Shown here in pieces: positions 1 through 7,063 of a stretch of DNA of 23,813 nucleotides (positions within the stretch are counted from its first letter, which is position 1; the number at the start of each line of letters is the position of its first letter). The notes below the pieces were generated by a model. The model ran no database searches and was not told the origin of the DNA. It worked only from the letters and a program-made list of their open reading frames with translations. Origin of the DNA: a virus. The stretch spans positions 1 to 23,813 of IMG/VR virus record IMGVR_UViG_3300019487_000095. One strand, 5' to 3'. A program made the translations under genes and the position numbers.

Positions 1-71
1 ACGTCGTGGGTCAGGGCGAACGCTGGCCCCGGTGCCCGCGTCTCGTCCTCATACTGGGTCACGGTGTACAT
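1..71 (-). CDS. 5' end of an unidentified leftward gene (cut by window edge)
   Basis: Only the first 23 codons are inside the window (MYTVTQYEDETRAPGPAFA and a few more). The start ATG at 71-69 overlaps the TGA of the gp12-like gene by one base (TGATG). A GGAGG lies 7 bases upstream, so the start is well supported. The reading frame stays open to the window edge. It follows the tail nozzle gene, a position where related phages carry internal virion, tail or lysis genes, but too little is visible to assign a function. Confidence 0.75.
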   Translation of the reverse strand, partial: MYTVTQYEDETRAPGPAFALTHD

Positions 72-2635
72 CACTGTTCCTCCACATGCAGGGCTATGAT
101 GATCGCGCTGACCGTCATCGGGAAGGGCTCGGTCTGCTCGATACTCACGCGCCCGTTCCGGTCGACCCCGTACTCACTGACCCGGGTGAGACCGGTGAAG
201 GGGAAGGACACCTCCGGGTCGAAGGTCTGGATCTCGCTGTTCACCAGGATGCCCTGGGGCGTCGCGTCCGACCCGCGGGTATTGTACCAGAGGATACCGA
301 CCTCCCCGATGCGCAGGAGACGCGCGAGAGACGGGGCACCGTCCAGGGACTGAACCACAGGCCGAAGGCTCGTGACCTTCGACCCGTAGTACAAGCCAGC
401 CTCGATGGTCGTCGCTGCTGTCAGGATGGTGACTGCGCCGTTCGTGACCGTCACCGTGTACCCGGTCGTGCCTGCGCCGATCGCGCGGACCTGCGCACCG
501 TTGATGTACCCGAACCCTCGAACCGTCGTCACCGCGCTGCCGGAGTAGTAGCGCGCAGCGTCCGTGTTCAGCGCGCCGTCGAAGACCTCGATGAAGCGGT
601 GAGTCACCGAGCTGATCACGCGCTTGACCGAGACCCAGACCTCCTCACCCGTCCCGCACGCATTCGGCATCGCGTCGATGGACTCGAACACCCCGTCCGT
701 GTAGTCCTGTGTCGGCCCTGTGACGAAGTCGGACCAGGCGCGGATCTCTTCGCGGGGCTCGAACGCGCAGGCCAGGAGGGCACCGTCGCTCCGGACCGCG
801 AGTAGGAAGGGGTCGGGAGAGCCAACGTAGGTCGTGTACCGCACCGTCCCCGTGCTGAACAGGTTGTCCGCGATCAGGCTCAGGTCGCCGGACGCATGCT
901 TGTTCGTGTTTAGGTCAAAGATCATCTCCCGGAGGCGGCGATCGCCTGCCTGGAGGTACACGACCCGGTCCCCGGTCTTCACGGCATCCACGGTGTCCGA
1001 CGAGCCGAAGGTAGCCTGCTCCTTCGCCCGGACGCTGGTCGGGGTGATCGGGCTATCATCACCCCCACCCTGTACGGCAAACTCGGCCCCGAGCGTCCCG
1101 AGCAGGAGGGTCTCGGACATCGCCCCCCAGCGGATCATGTTTACCTTCCCGGATGCCACCCGGTAGGCGACCGAGTCGTCCGCGTTCGGTCCGGGCGTGT
1201 GGTCCTCGTAGTCCCCGACGACCGAGAGCCAGAACTTGTCCGGGTCCGTCGCCGTCCCGGCCCAGCCGAGCCTCTGGTCGGTGAAGAACACGACGCCCGG
1301 GTAGCCTCGCGTGGACGACCAGGCATCAGCCTCCAGCGTCCAGGTCCCGGACGGGATCCGCCACGGGCCGCGGTCGGGGTAGCCGTCTTGCACGGCGTTC
1401 AGGTTGTTCTGGACTACATTCTTGAACCCGCGCAGGATCTTGGCGTGGACGAGCCGGGCGTTCTGAAACGAGATGATCTTCGCGACCCCACCGGCGCCGA
1501 CAATGAGCTTCCCAACGTCGCCCGAACGGAAAGCGTCTTCCGTCGGCCATCCGACGTCGGATGGGAACGACGTGATTCCGACCTCGTTTCCGGACGAAAT
1601 GTTCACCGGCACGACGGCGACGACAGCGCCTTCCTGGTCTTTCGACAAGCCGAAGACGAGCGCGCTCGTGGGTGAGAGACCAATAGTCAGCGTCCCGGTC
1701 GTCAGGGACGTGCCGGAGAACGCGGTCGTAATGTCCACGGTCGCACTGGTCGGCCCCGCCACGGCCGTGATGTTCGCGACGCCTGCGCTGTGCTTGATCG
1801 TCCGCCCGACGTCCCCGGCCAGGAGCACGCCCGAGGCGAACGTCAGCGTCCGGCTCGAGCCCACCGTCGCGGCCGAGAGCGTCACGTTGTTCGTCGACGT
1901 GTCGACCAGGATGCCCTGCTCCGACGAGGGCGCCGGGTCGAAGGCGATGTCCGAGAGCGTGAACGAGGTCGCCGTCACGCGTGAGAGCTTGGCCGGAGCA
2001 TGATCCCGGTGCGCGATGTACACGACGTCGTTGGACTGGGCGAAGCGCAGGTACGGTAGCTCGGCCTCAGTGTAGGTGGTCGTCACCTCCACCGGCGTCC
2101 CGGTCACCGTCCAGGCGCCCGAGCCGTGTGAGGTCCCGGAGAAGTCGACCAGCAGCTCGACCACCGCGACCGTGGTGCTGGTGACCGACAGCACGCGCGC
2201 GACGCCTGCGCCGACCGTGATCTCCCGGCCCCGGTCGGTGTTCGTGTTAGTCCAGTAGGGCGCCGAGGTCGTCGCGGTCGCCGCCACGGTCGGCCCCGAT
2301 GCGGTCGAGAGGGTCAGCGTCAGGGCGGGCGTGCTGGACGCGGCCCGGAGCAGTGCGCGGCTGGTCCAGAAACGGATGTACTCGTGCCCGAACTCCATCA
2401 TGTAGGTGATCGAGTTCGAGAACTCAAAGCGCTTGAGCCGGACCTTGCGCGTCGGGTCCTTCGACCATCCGCACCAGAGCAAGCCAGCGCGCCGAGTCGC
2501 CCCGCCCTGTGGCTGGACGACCATGTTCCGGAGGCACAACGCCCCGGTCGCGTACTTCTTCAGGTCCGCGCGTCCCTCCAGCTTCTGCGTGAAGGTGCCG
2601 CCGACGAAATTGTACTGGATGTTGTGGAGGGCCAT
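71..2635 (-). CDS. T7 gp12-like tail nozzle / tail tubular protein B
   Basis: An 854-aa protein whose N-terminus has the pattern I associate with the podovirus gp12-like tail nozzle family: a GGTFTQKLEGRADLKKY segment (about residues 13-29) followed by the PQGGATRRAGL motif (about 42-52). In T7 this protein forms the distal tail tube below the gp11 ring. The rest is beta-rich with Thr/Val/Gly-rich stretches. Roughly residues 95-320 look like inserted repeated beta domains containing STASGPTVAAT-type and TVDITTAFSGTS-type segments. The start codon overlaps the stop of the gp11-like gene by one base (TAATG), so the two are translationally coupled, as expected for partners in one tail complex. 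Assignment rests on N-terminal motif, size and synteny; no search was possible. Confidence 0.85.
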   Translation of the reverse strand: MALHNIQYNFVGGTFTQKLEGRADLKKYATGALCLRNMVVQPQGGATRRAGLLWCGWSKDPTRKVRLKRFEFSNSITYMMEFGHEYIRFWTSRALLRAASSTPALTLTLSTASGPTVAATATTSAPYWTNTNTDRGREITVGAGVARVLSVTSTTVAVVELLVDFSGTSHGSGAWTVTGTPVEVTTTYTEAELPYLRFAQSNDVVYIAHRDHAPAKLSRVTATSFTLSDIAFDPAPSSEQGILVDTSTNNVTLSAATVGSSRTLTFASGVLLAGDVGRTIKHSAGVANITAVAGPTSATVDITTAFSGTSLTTGTLTIGLSPTSALVFGLSKDQEGAVVAVVPVNISSGNEVGITSFPSDVGWPTEDAFRSGDVGKLIVGAGGVAKIISFQNARLVHAKILRGFKNVVQNNLNAVQDGYPDRGPWRIPSGTWTLEADAWSSTRGYPGVVFFTDQRLGWAGTATDPDKFWLSVVGDYEDHTPGPNADDSVAYRVASGKVNMIRWGAMSETLLLGTLGAEFAVQGGGDDSPITPTSVRAKEQATFGSSDTVDAVKTGDRVVYLQAGDRRLREMIFDLNTNKHASGDLSLIADNLFSTGTVRYTTYVGSPDPFLLAVRSDGALLACAFEPREEIRAWSDFVTGPTQDYTDGVFESIDAMPNACGTGEEVWVSVKRVISSVTHRFIEVFDGALNTDAARYYSGSAVTTVRGFGYINGAQVRAIGAGTTGYTVTVTNGAVTILTAATTIEAGLYYGSKVTSLRPVVQSLDGAPSLARLLRIGEVGILWYNTRGSDATPQGILVNSEIQTFDPEVSFPFTGLTRVSEYGVDRNGRVSIEQTEPFPMTVSAIIIALHVEEQ

Positions 2636-3528
2636 TACAGCGCCCCGAAGTCGCGCGTCAGGCTGGACGAGACACCAGTCCCCCCGTACCGGACGTCGAG
2701 CAGAATGTTGCTCTCGAACTCCTCGGGCGTGCCTTCCTGGTCGGTCGCGGCCCGAGCCTCATCAAGCACCGTCTTGTACATATCGGCCATGACCTTGACT
2801 TTGGCCGCACTCTTCAGCAGAGGCTCCCCGATCGTGGCGGCCAGATGGTAGGCCATCGCGCGTGCGAGCAAAGGCGTCCAGTTCGTCACCGCCAGGTCGT
2901 AGGTGTACTCGACCTGGAGCGCGTCGGAGTTCGAGTAGAACTTGTCCCCTACGCGCGCGTACCGCTCGCCGAGGCTCTCGGAGATCCGGCGGACGCGGAG
3001 CGAGTCGGACGGCAGGGCGATGATGAAGCCCCACTCACGCGTGAGGCCGTCAGGCTCCCCGGTGTAGAGGCGCCAGGCGCCCGAGGCGACTGTGTTCGGC
3101 GTCACGTCGTCGGACGAGAATGCCTCGTCGATCGTGCAGGACACCGTGTTGGTGTCCGTGAAACCCGTGATGGTCGCCTTCCCCGGGCCACTGTCTCGCC
3201 AGATTCGGTACTCGGGCGTCGTTGCCATGGCCGAGGTGAAGGGCGTAACAGTCGCGACGTCGAACACGACACCCGTGGCGCCGACCGTGACACCGGACGC
3301 ACCAATCGTCAGGGCACCAGCGGGCTCGGTGTAGGCGTACAGGGTTGTGATCTTCGTCGCCTCGCGCCACGGGTGCGCCTGGAGCGTAGCCGTCCGGAGC
3401 GTCTCGAACCACTCGTTCGCGATCTGCGCACGCCGCGTAGACTCACCCGCCGAGGCGATCGGGTCGTCGCCCAGGAGGCGGAGGGCCATGTTCGTGATCG
3501 AGAGCTGCGTGTAGGACGGGAGCGCCAT
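2635..3528 (-). CDS. T7 gp11-like tail tubular protein A
   Basis: A 297-aa protein. The N-terminal pattern ITNMALRLLGDDPIAS, then STRRAQIANEWFETLRTATL and HPWREA (residues 11-57) is typical of gp11-like tail tube/gatekeeper proteins, which form the ring between the portal and the tail nozzle. The family is often about 190-220 aa. The extra length here appears to be a beta-rich insert at about residues 70-155 (GALTIGASGVTVGATG and following). The ATG at 3528 is preceded by GAGGAGGT at 6 bases. It sits directly upstream of the gp12-like gene, which matches the T7 order. Confidence 0.85.
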   Translation of the reverse strand: MALPSYTQLSITNMALRLLGDDPIASAGESTRRAQIANEWFETLRTATLQAHPWREATKITTLYAYTEPAGALTIGASGVTVGATGVVFDVATVTPFTSAMATTPEYRIWRDSGPGKATITGFTDTNTVSCTIDEAFSSDDVTPNTVASGAWRLYTGEPDGLTREWGFIIALPSDSLRVRRISESLGERYARVGDKFYSNSDALQVEYTYDLAVTNWTPLLARAMAYHLAATIGEPLLKSAAKVKVMADMYKTVLDEARAATDQEGTPEEFESNILLDVRYGGTGVSSSLTRDFGAL

Positions 3529-3538
3529 CAGGACCTCC

Positions 3539-4330
3539 TCAGCACTGGCTGCCGGTCGCCGGGTTGTTCATCAGCGAGTGCCCGCATGTCGAAGTGGCCC
3601 CGGTGTAGGACTGGCTCACAATGGAGTATACCGTGGATGCGACCACCGGGACAGTGATCCCGCACGACTGGCTGGGACCCTGGGGCACGAGGCCGACGCA
3701 GGACGCGGGCACGTCCGCGTAGGGCAGCTCGACGTCCCCGCCCACGATGAAGTCGTCGAAGCCGAAGACGTCGAACCCGCCCAACGTGTTACCGAAGACG
3801 ACCTCGTCGAACTGGACTGTGGTCGTCACCCCGACGTAGGCCATCGACCCACCCTCGGGTGCGGCACCGCCACCACCCACGCTGTGAGGCACGGTCAGGA
3901 AGTCGACCTGCGCCCCGTTGCGCTTGAACTCAAGCGTCAGAGACCCGCCGAAGTCACCGAGGTCGATCGCATAGAAGCCGATCGCTGTCAGGGTACGGGA
4001 GAAGGTGATCGAGAACAGCGACGCTGTATCGAAGTACCGTCCGCCTGAGACTGCGTGCGCGTAGCGCCCCACCAAGTTCGTCGCGCCGCCTGCGAATCCA
4101 TCAACGAAGCCGATCCCATTGAGGGTCGCGGTCCCGAAGGCTCCAAAGTTCAGCGCGATCGGGGTGAGCGTACCGATCGTGATGCTCTCGAACGATTCGG
4201 TAGACGAAACCTGCGCACCGAGCACAGCGCGAAAGGCAGCTTCCCGAGCCTCGGAGTTGGCGAACGAAGCGGCACGCACAAGGGAGGCATCCCCGGTGCC
4301 TGCGTCGAAGGCGTAGTAGACAGTCGCCAT
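3539..4330 (-). CDS. Unidentified beta-sandwich protein, resembles exported PEP-CTERM-type domain
   Basis: A 263-aa protein of unknown function. Residues around 100-200 contain TAIGFYAIDLGDFGGSLTLEF and FDVFGFDDFIVGG. I recognise these as the style of a beta-sandwich domain found in many secreted PEP-CTERM-type bacterial proteins; no C-terminal sorting motif is present. The last 60 residues hold four cysteines that could form disulfides. Its place between capsid and tail genes suggests a virion surface or decoration role, which is inference. Unusually, the ATG at 4330 has no Shine-Dalgarno: the mRNA upstream reads CCTACCACTCCTTCCTTC. A pair of competing G/C hairpins lies just before it. The start is the first ATG of the frame and the protein begins MATVYYAFD. 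Confidence 0.7.
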   Translation of the reverse strand: MATVYYAFDAGTGDASLVRAASFANSEAREAAFRAVLGAQVSSTESFESITIGTLTPIALNFGAFGTATLNGIGFVDGFAGGATNLVGRYAHAVSGGRYFDTASLFSITFSRTLTAIGFYAIDLGDFGGSLTLEFKRNGAQVDFLTVPHSVGGGGAAPEGGSMAYVGVTTTVQFDEVVFGNTLGGFDVFGFDDFIVGGDVELPYADVPASCVGLVPQGPSQSCGITVPVVASTVYSIVSQSYTGATSTCGHSLMNNPATGSQC

Positions 4331-4342
4331 GAAGGAAGGAGT

Positions 4343-4378
4343 GGTAGGGGGCTTTCACCCCCCACCACTGTTGGGGGT
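4343..4378 (-). promoter_or_regulatory. Competing G/C hairpins in a short intergenic gap
   Basis: Between the 177-aa gene and the SD-less 263-aa gene, the leftward mRNA contains three runs in order: CCCCC (4377-4373), GGGGGG (4363-4358) and CCCCC (4351-4347). Run 2 can pair with run 1 (ACCCCC/GGGGGT, 10-nt loop) or with run 3 (7-nt loop, plus a flanking GGT/ACC with a bulge), but not both. There is no U-tract, so it is not a standard intrinsic terminator. Attenuation, mRNA protection or processing are all possible. Confidence 0.45.
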
Positions 4379-4911
4379 TAGTTCGGAGTGCCGCCGAGGA
4401 AGCCGATCCAGCCGAAGAAGACGTCGCCTGCGTTGGCATCCGCCACCGCAACCGTGATGGTGACGTTGATACCCGACTGAGAGTTGAGCAGAATCGGAGC
4501 CGTCACGTCCGTGATGGGCGTGCCCGGCTGCGAAATGATCGTGGTGCCGGTCAGAGACGCGAAGCCGTTGATTGCCGTCGGTCCGGCACCGACGACGACG
4601 TCCTTGATGAAGGCGTCGATGTCAGCATTGACCGTGGTGCCCGCCTCGTCGACGTGCGCCGCGTACCCCATGCTGAACGTGGCACTGGCGTCGGTGTCCG
4701 CGATGTACGCTCCACAGAACTGCGGCAGGATGACGAGAGAGCCTGCCGGGAGCGTGACGACCGCCCGAGCGGCGACCGTACCCGCGCCATCTGCCGTCGC
4801 TTTCCAGAATGCCACCCGTAGCGCGGAGAGGTGCTGTGGGGACATCTTCTCCTGGACCAGAGCGACTTGCTGGTCGTATCCGATGTTGACGGTGAAAGTC
4901 GTGGCTGCCAT
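4378..4911 (-). CDS. Unidentified virion-type protein downstream of capsid gene
   Basis: A 177-aa protein that I do not recognise. It is rich in Ala, Thr, Val and Gly with long beta-type stretches (AARAVVTLPAGSLVILPQF, GINVTITVAVADANAGDVFFGW). There is no signal peptide and no membrane segment. It begins at ATG 4911 with GGGAGGAGAGACAC upstream, one of the strongest ribosome sites of the window, and lies 14 bases after the capsid gene. Strong translation, small size and position immediately after the major capsid gene would fit a head decoration or cement protein, but that is inference from context. Confidence 0.8.
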   Translation of the reverse strand: MAATTFTVNIGYDQQVALVQEKMSPQHLSALRVAFWKATADGAGTVAARAVVTLPAGSLVILPQFCGAYIADTDASATFSMGYAAHVDEAGTTVNADIDAFIKDVVVGAGPTAINGFASLTGTTIISQPGTPITDVTAPILLNSQSGINVTITVAVADANAGDVFFGWIGFLGGTPN

Positions 4912-4925
4912 GTGTCTCTCCTCCC

Positions 4926-5789
4926 TTACGCCGAGACCGAAATCTCTACAATTTTTTCGTCCTCGATCCGGGTGGCGCCGAACGAAGCCGAGGCGTAGAC
5001 CTGAGTCGCGTAGCTCTTCCCAGGCAGCACATCGATCTGGGTCTTGATCTCCGAGCCCATCGCCAGGCCCGCAGCGTCACGCAGCCAGGCCATGACGGCC
5101 TTGGACGACCCGTCCGTCGCGGTGATGACTCGGTTGCTGACCGTGAACATGAAGCCGACGAAAGTGTCGACCTTGCCCTGGACCAGAGCCTTCACGGTGT
5201 TGTAGTCCGCGCTCTTTACCTCAGTGGTGTTGAGCAGAGTGGTGATGTCCTTCGGACGGCACACGATGTACCGGGGCTCGTCCGGGTCGACGTCGTTCCC
5301 GTCGAGGACTTCCTTCGCCGAGAGCAGCTTCGCGAGCGTCAGGCCAGTCGCGGCGACGGCGACCTTCTGGCCCGAGGGGAAGGACGACGTGGTCGTACCG
5401 TCCACGCCGGTGTAGGCCGTCCCGATCATCTCGGTGAGGACCTCGTCGTCGATCGCACGACCGATCGCCCAGACAGCGTTGGTCGCGTACTCCGAGGTCG
5501 GGTCGATGAGCATGCGGATCTTGTCTTCCTTGTCGATCAGATCCGCCCACTCGTAGTCTTCCATCGTGACCCGGCGCCTGCTGTGCTGGCTGTTCACCAG
5601 CGGCGTGTCGCCGTGCCGGACGGTCTTCTTCACGGCCGCGGTCTTCGCGAGCCGCTCGAAGAAGTACTGTTCCGCCTGGACGTTCTCGAAGCGGACCTTG
5701 TCGCGCAGCCGCGAGCCCTTCTGCTGCGCAAGCATGATGACGTTGGCCGTGTAGGCCCTGACTCTGGCTTGTGTGATGGTGTCGGACAT
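4926..5789 (-). CDS. Major capsid protein
   Basis: A 287-aa protein with the features of the podovirus capsid family often called Phage_capsid_2: an N-terminal segment with RLRDKVRFENV and QYFFERLA, a helical stretch with HGDTPLVNSQHSRRRVTMEDYEWADLIDKEDK, then a core with PRYIVCRPKDITTLL and a C-terminal DVLPGKSYATQVYASASFGATR. It forms the icosahedral shell on the scaffold encoded just upstream. An in-frame GTG at 5807 would add six residues. I chose ATG 5789 because AGGGAG sits 7 bases before it, inside those six codons, whereas the GTG has no clear site. The 165-bp gap upstream holds a strong hairpin. Confidence 0.9.
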   Translation of the reverse strand: MSDTITQARVRAYTANVIMLAQQKGSRLRDKVRFENVQAEQYFFERLAKTAAVKKTVRHGDTPLVNSQHSRRRVTMEDYEWADLIDKEDKIRMLIDPTSEYATNAVWAIGRAIDDEVLTEMIGTAYTGVDGTTTSSFPSGQKVAVAATGLTLAKLLSAKEVLDGNDVDPDEPRYIVCRPKDITTLLNTTEVKSADYNTVKALVQGKVDTFVGFMFTVSNRVITATDGSSKAVMAWLRDAAGLAMGSEIKTQIDVLPGKSYATQVYASASFGATRIEDEKIVEISVSA

Positions 5790-5890
5790 TGACGTACTCC
5801 CTGTCACTGCGTTGCAGCCGTGACGGCGGGTTGCCCGACACCGGACCCTACCTTGCCACTACGCGGGCTCTGCGGCTGGCTGGCACCAGC

Positions 5891-5928
5891 GGCCTGTGGA
5901 GCGGCGTTGCACCGCTTACCCACAGGCC
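5891..5928 (-). promoter_or_regulatory. Strong hairpin between scaffold and capsid genes
   Basis: A perfect 9-bp inverted repeat, GGCCTGTGG (5891-5899) and CCACAGGCC (5920-5928), encloses a second 5-bp helix (AGCGG/CCGCT), giving a long interrupted stem-loop. It lies in the only sizeable gap (165 bp) inside the head-gene run, directly ahead of the capsid gene. It has no U-tract. RNase processing, mRNA stabilisation or partial termination could each raise capsid output relative to scaffold. A capsid promoter in the same gap cannot be excluded. Confidence 0.55.
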
Positions 5929-5954
5929 GATGGTACCGTGGACTGGTGGGAGTG

Positions 5955-6860
5955 TCAACCCCTCTCGCGCAGGGGTACGGCAGCCTGCTCCAGGCGGAAG
6001 ACTTCCTGGACCGCAGCATCGTGCTGCGGGTGGCCCTTGATGTGGAACGGGTGCGTCTTGTCCTTCCTGATGGCGTCGATCTGGGCCTGGACCTGTGCCC
6101 CGCCCTGAACGCCCACGTCAGCCCGGACGAACCCGGCGTCCGACAGGTCGGCCCCGAGCGCGGCGAGGGCCTTGATGAAGCCGACGTGGTTCCCGGCAGG
6201 CGTCGAGCCCAGCCACTGGATGGTCTCGGCGTCGAAGTACTCGGTCAGGGCGACACGGAAGTGGCCCATGTTGCGCTCGTACCCGGCACCCCAGTCCTTC
6301 TTCAGCGTGTCCACGGTCGTCATCGCGCCCTTGGCGAGCGACTCGCCTTCCTTCTGCATCAGGCCGACGTGGAGGTCGATCATGTTCTGGGCCTGAGCGG
6401 GCGTCAGGCCAGCCTCCAGGAACTTCGCCCGGGCCTCGGCCTCTACGGTCTTCGACCAGCCGTCTTCCTCGGACGGGGTCTTCAGCTCGTACCCCTCGGC
6501 CTTCTCGGGCACGCCCAGCTTGGAGAGGAACGCGCGCCGCTCCTCGGGCTTGGCGTCGGCGGCCGGGATGTTCACCGAGTTGCCCAGCTTCTTCTCCAGG
6601 GCAAGGTATGCCTTGCCTGCGTCGTGGGCGGTCTTGAACTTCTCCAGGCCCCGGATCTCTTCGGCCCCGAGCCCGTGGTGCCAGGCCGGGAGGATGCCCG
6701 TCTCACCGCTCGCGGGCGCGGGGGGAGTTACGGGCGGGGTAGCCGGGGCAGCGCCTGGAGCCGGAGCAGCCCCCGGGGCGGGTACCGGAGCGGGGGTCGG
6801 ATCGGGCGTGGGAGCTGCCGGGGGAGCTGCGTTCTGTGCGACGACCGTCGTAGCTGGCAT
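5955..6860 (-). CDS. Capsid assembly scaffold protein
   Basis: A 301-aa protein with a Pro/Ala-rich disordered N-terminus (about residues 10-50, PAPVPAPGAAPAPGAAP) and a charged helical body. It ends in a basic region with DKTHPFHIKGHPQHDAAVQEVFRLEQ. This layout, and the HP...HPxHxxAV.E...L ending, are typical of podovirus scaffolds, which template procapsid assembly and then leave. Its start overlaps the stop of the Bbp19-like gene by one base (TAATG). Position between portal and capsid genes agrees with the role. Confidence 0.85.
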   Translation of the reverse strand: MPATTVVAQNAAPPAAPTPDPTPAPVPAPGAAPAPGAAPATPPVTPPAPASGETGILPAWHHGLGAEEIRGLEKFKTAHDAGKAYLALEKKLGNSVNIPAADAKPEERRAFLSKLGVPEKAEGYELKTPSEEDGWSKTVEAEARAKFLEAGLTPAQAQNMIDLHVGLMQKEGESLAKGAMTTVDTLKKDWGAGYERNMGHFRVALTEYFDAETIQWLGSTPAGNHVGFIKALAALGADLSDAGFVRADVGVQGGAQVQAQIDAIRKDKTHPFHIKGHPQHDAAVQEVFRLEQAAVPLRERG

Positions 6861-7063
6861 TACTCGGCCTCCAGGAACTTGTCGATCATTTCAACCATAC
6901 CGGCCTTGCCGCAGTTGAACGACATGACCATCGCGTTGATGTCAAACGGGTTGCGGCCTGCCCACTCCCGAAAGTCAGCGAGCACGCGCTGACCTTCCTT
7001 TGAGTTGAACACGAACTTGTAGTCCGCCACGAGCTGCGCGTCGGGGTCCTTACGCCTCGCCAC
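6860..7063 (-). CDS. Bbp19-like small phage protein
   Basis: A 67-aa protein. The pattern DYKFVFNSKEGQRVLADFREW ... REG-like/GKAGMVEMIDKFLE resembles the Bbp19 family first described in Bordetella phage BPP-1, normally found between portal and scaffold genes, exactly as here. Its role is unknown; a virion or head-assembly function is usually assumed. It starts at GTG 7063, inside the last codons of the portal gene (14-base overlap), with GGAGG nine bases upstream. Family call is from memory of the pattern. Confidence 0.75.
   Translation of the reverse strand: MARRKDPDAQLVADYKFVFNSKEGQRVLADFREWAGRNPFDINAMVMSFNCGKAGMVEMIDKFLEAE

Noticed and set aside
5820-6992. Long plus-strand open frame (about 390 codons) opposite scaffold
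   Set aside because: Antisense to the scaffold and capsid leader; Gly/Leu/Arg-rich composition and no ribosome site. It is typical of GC-rich complementary-strand openness.
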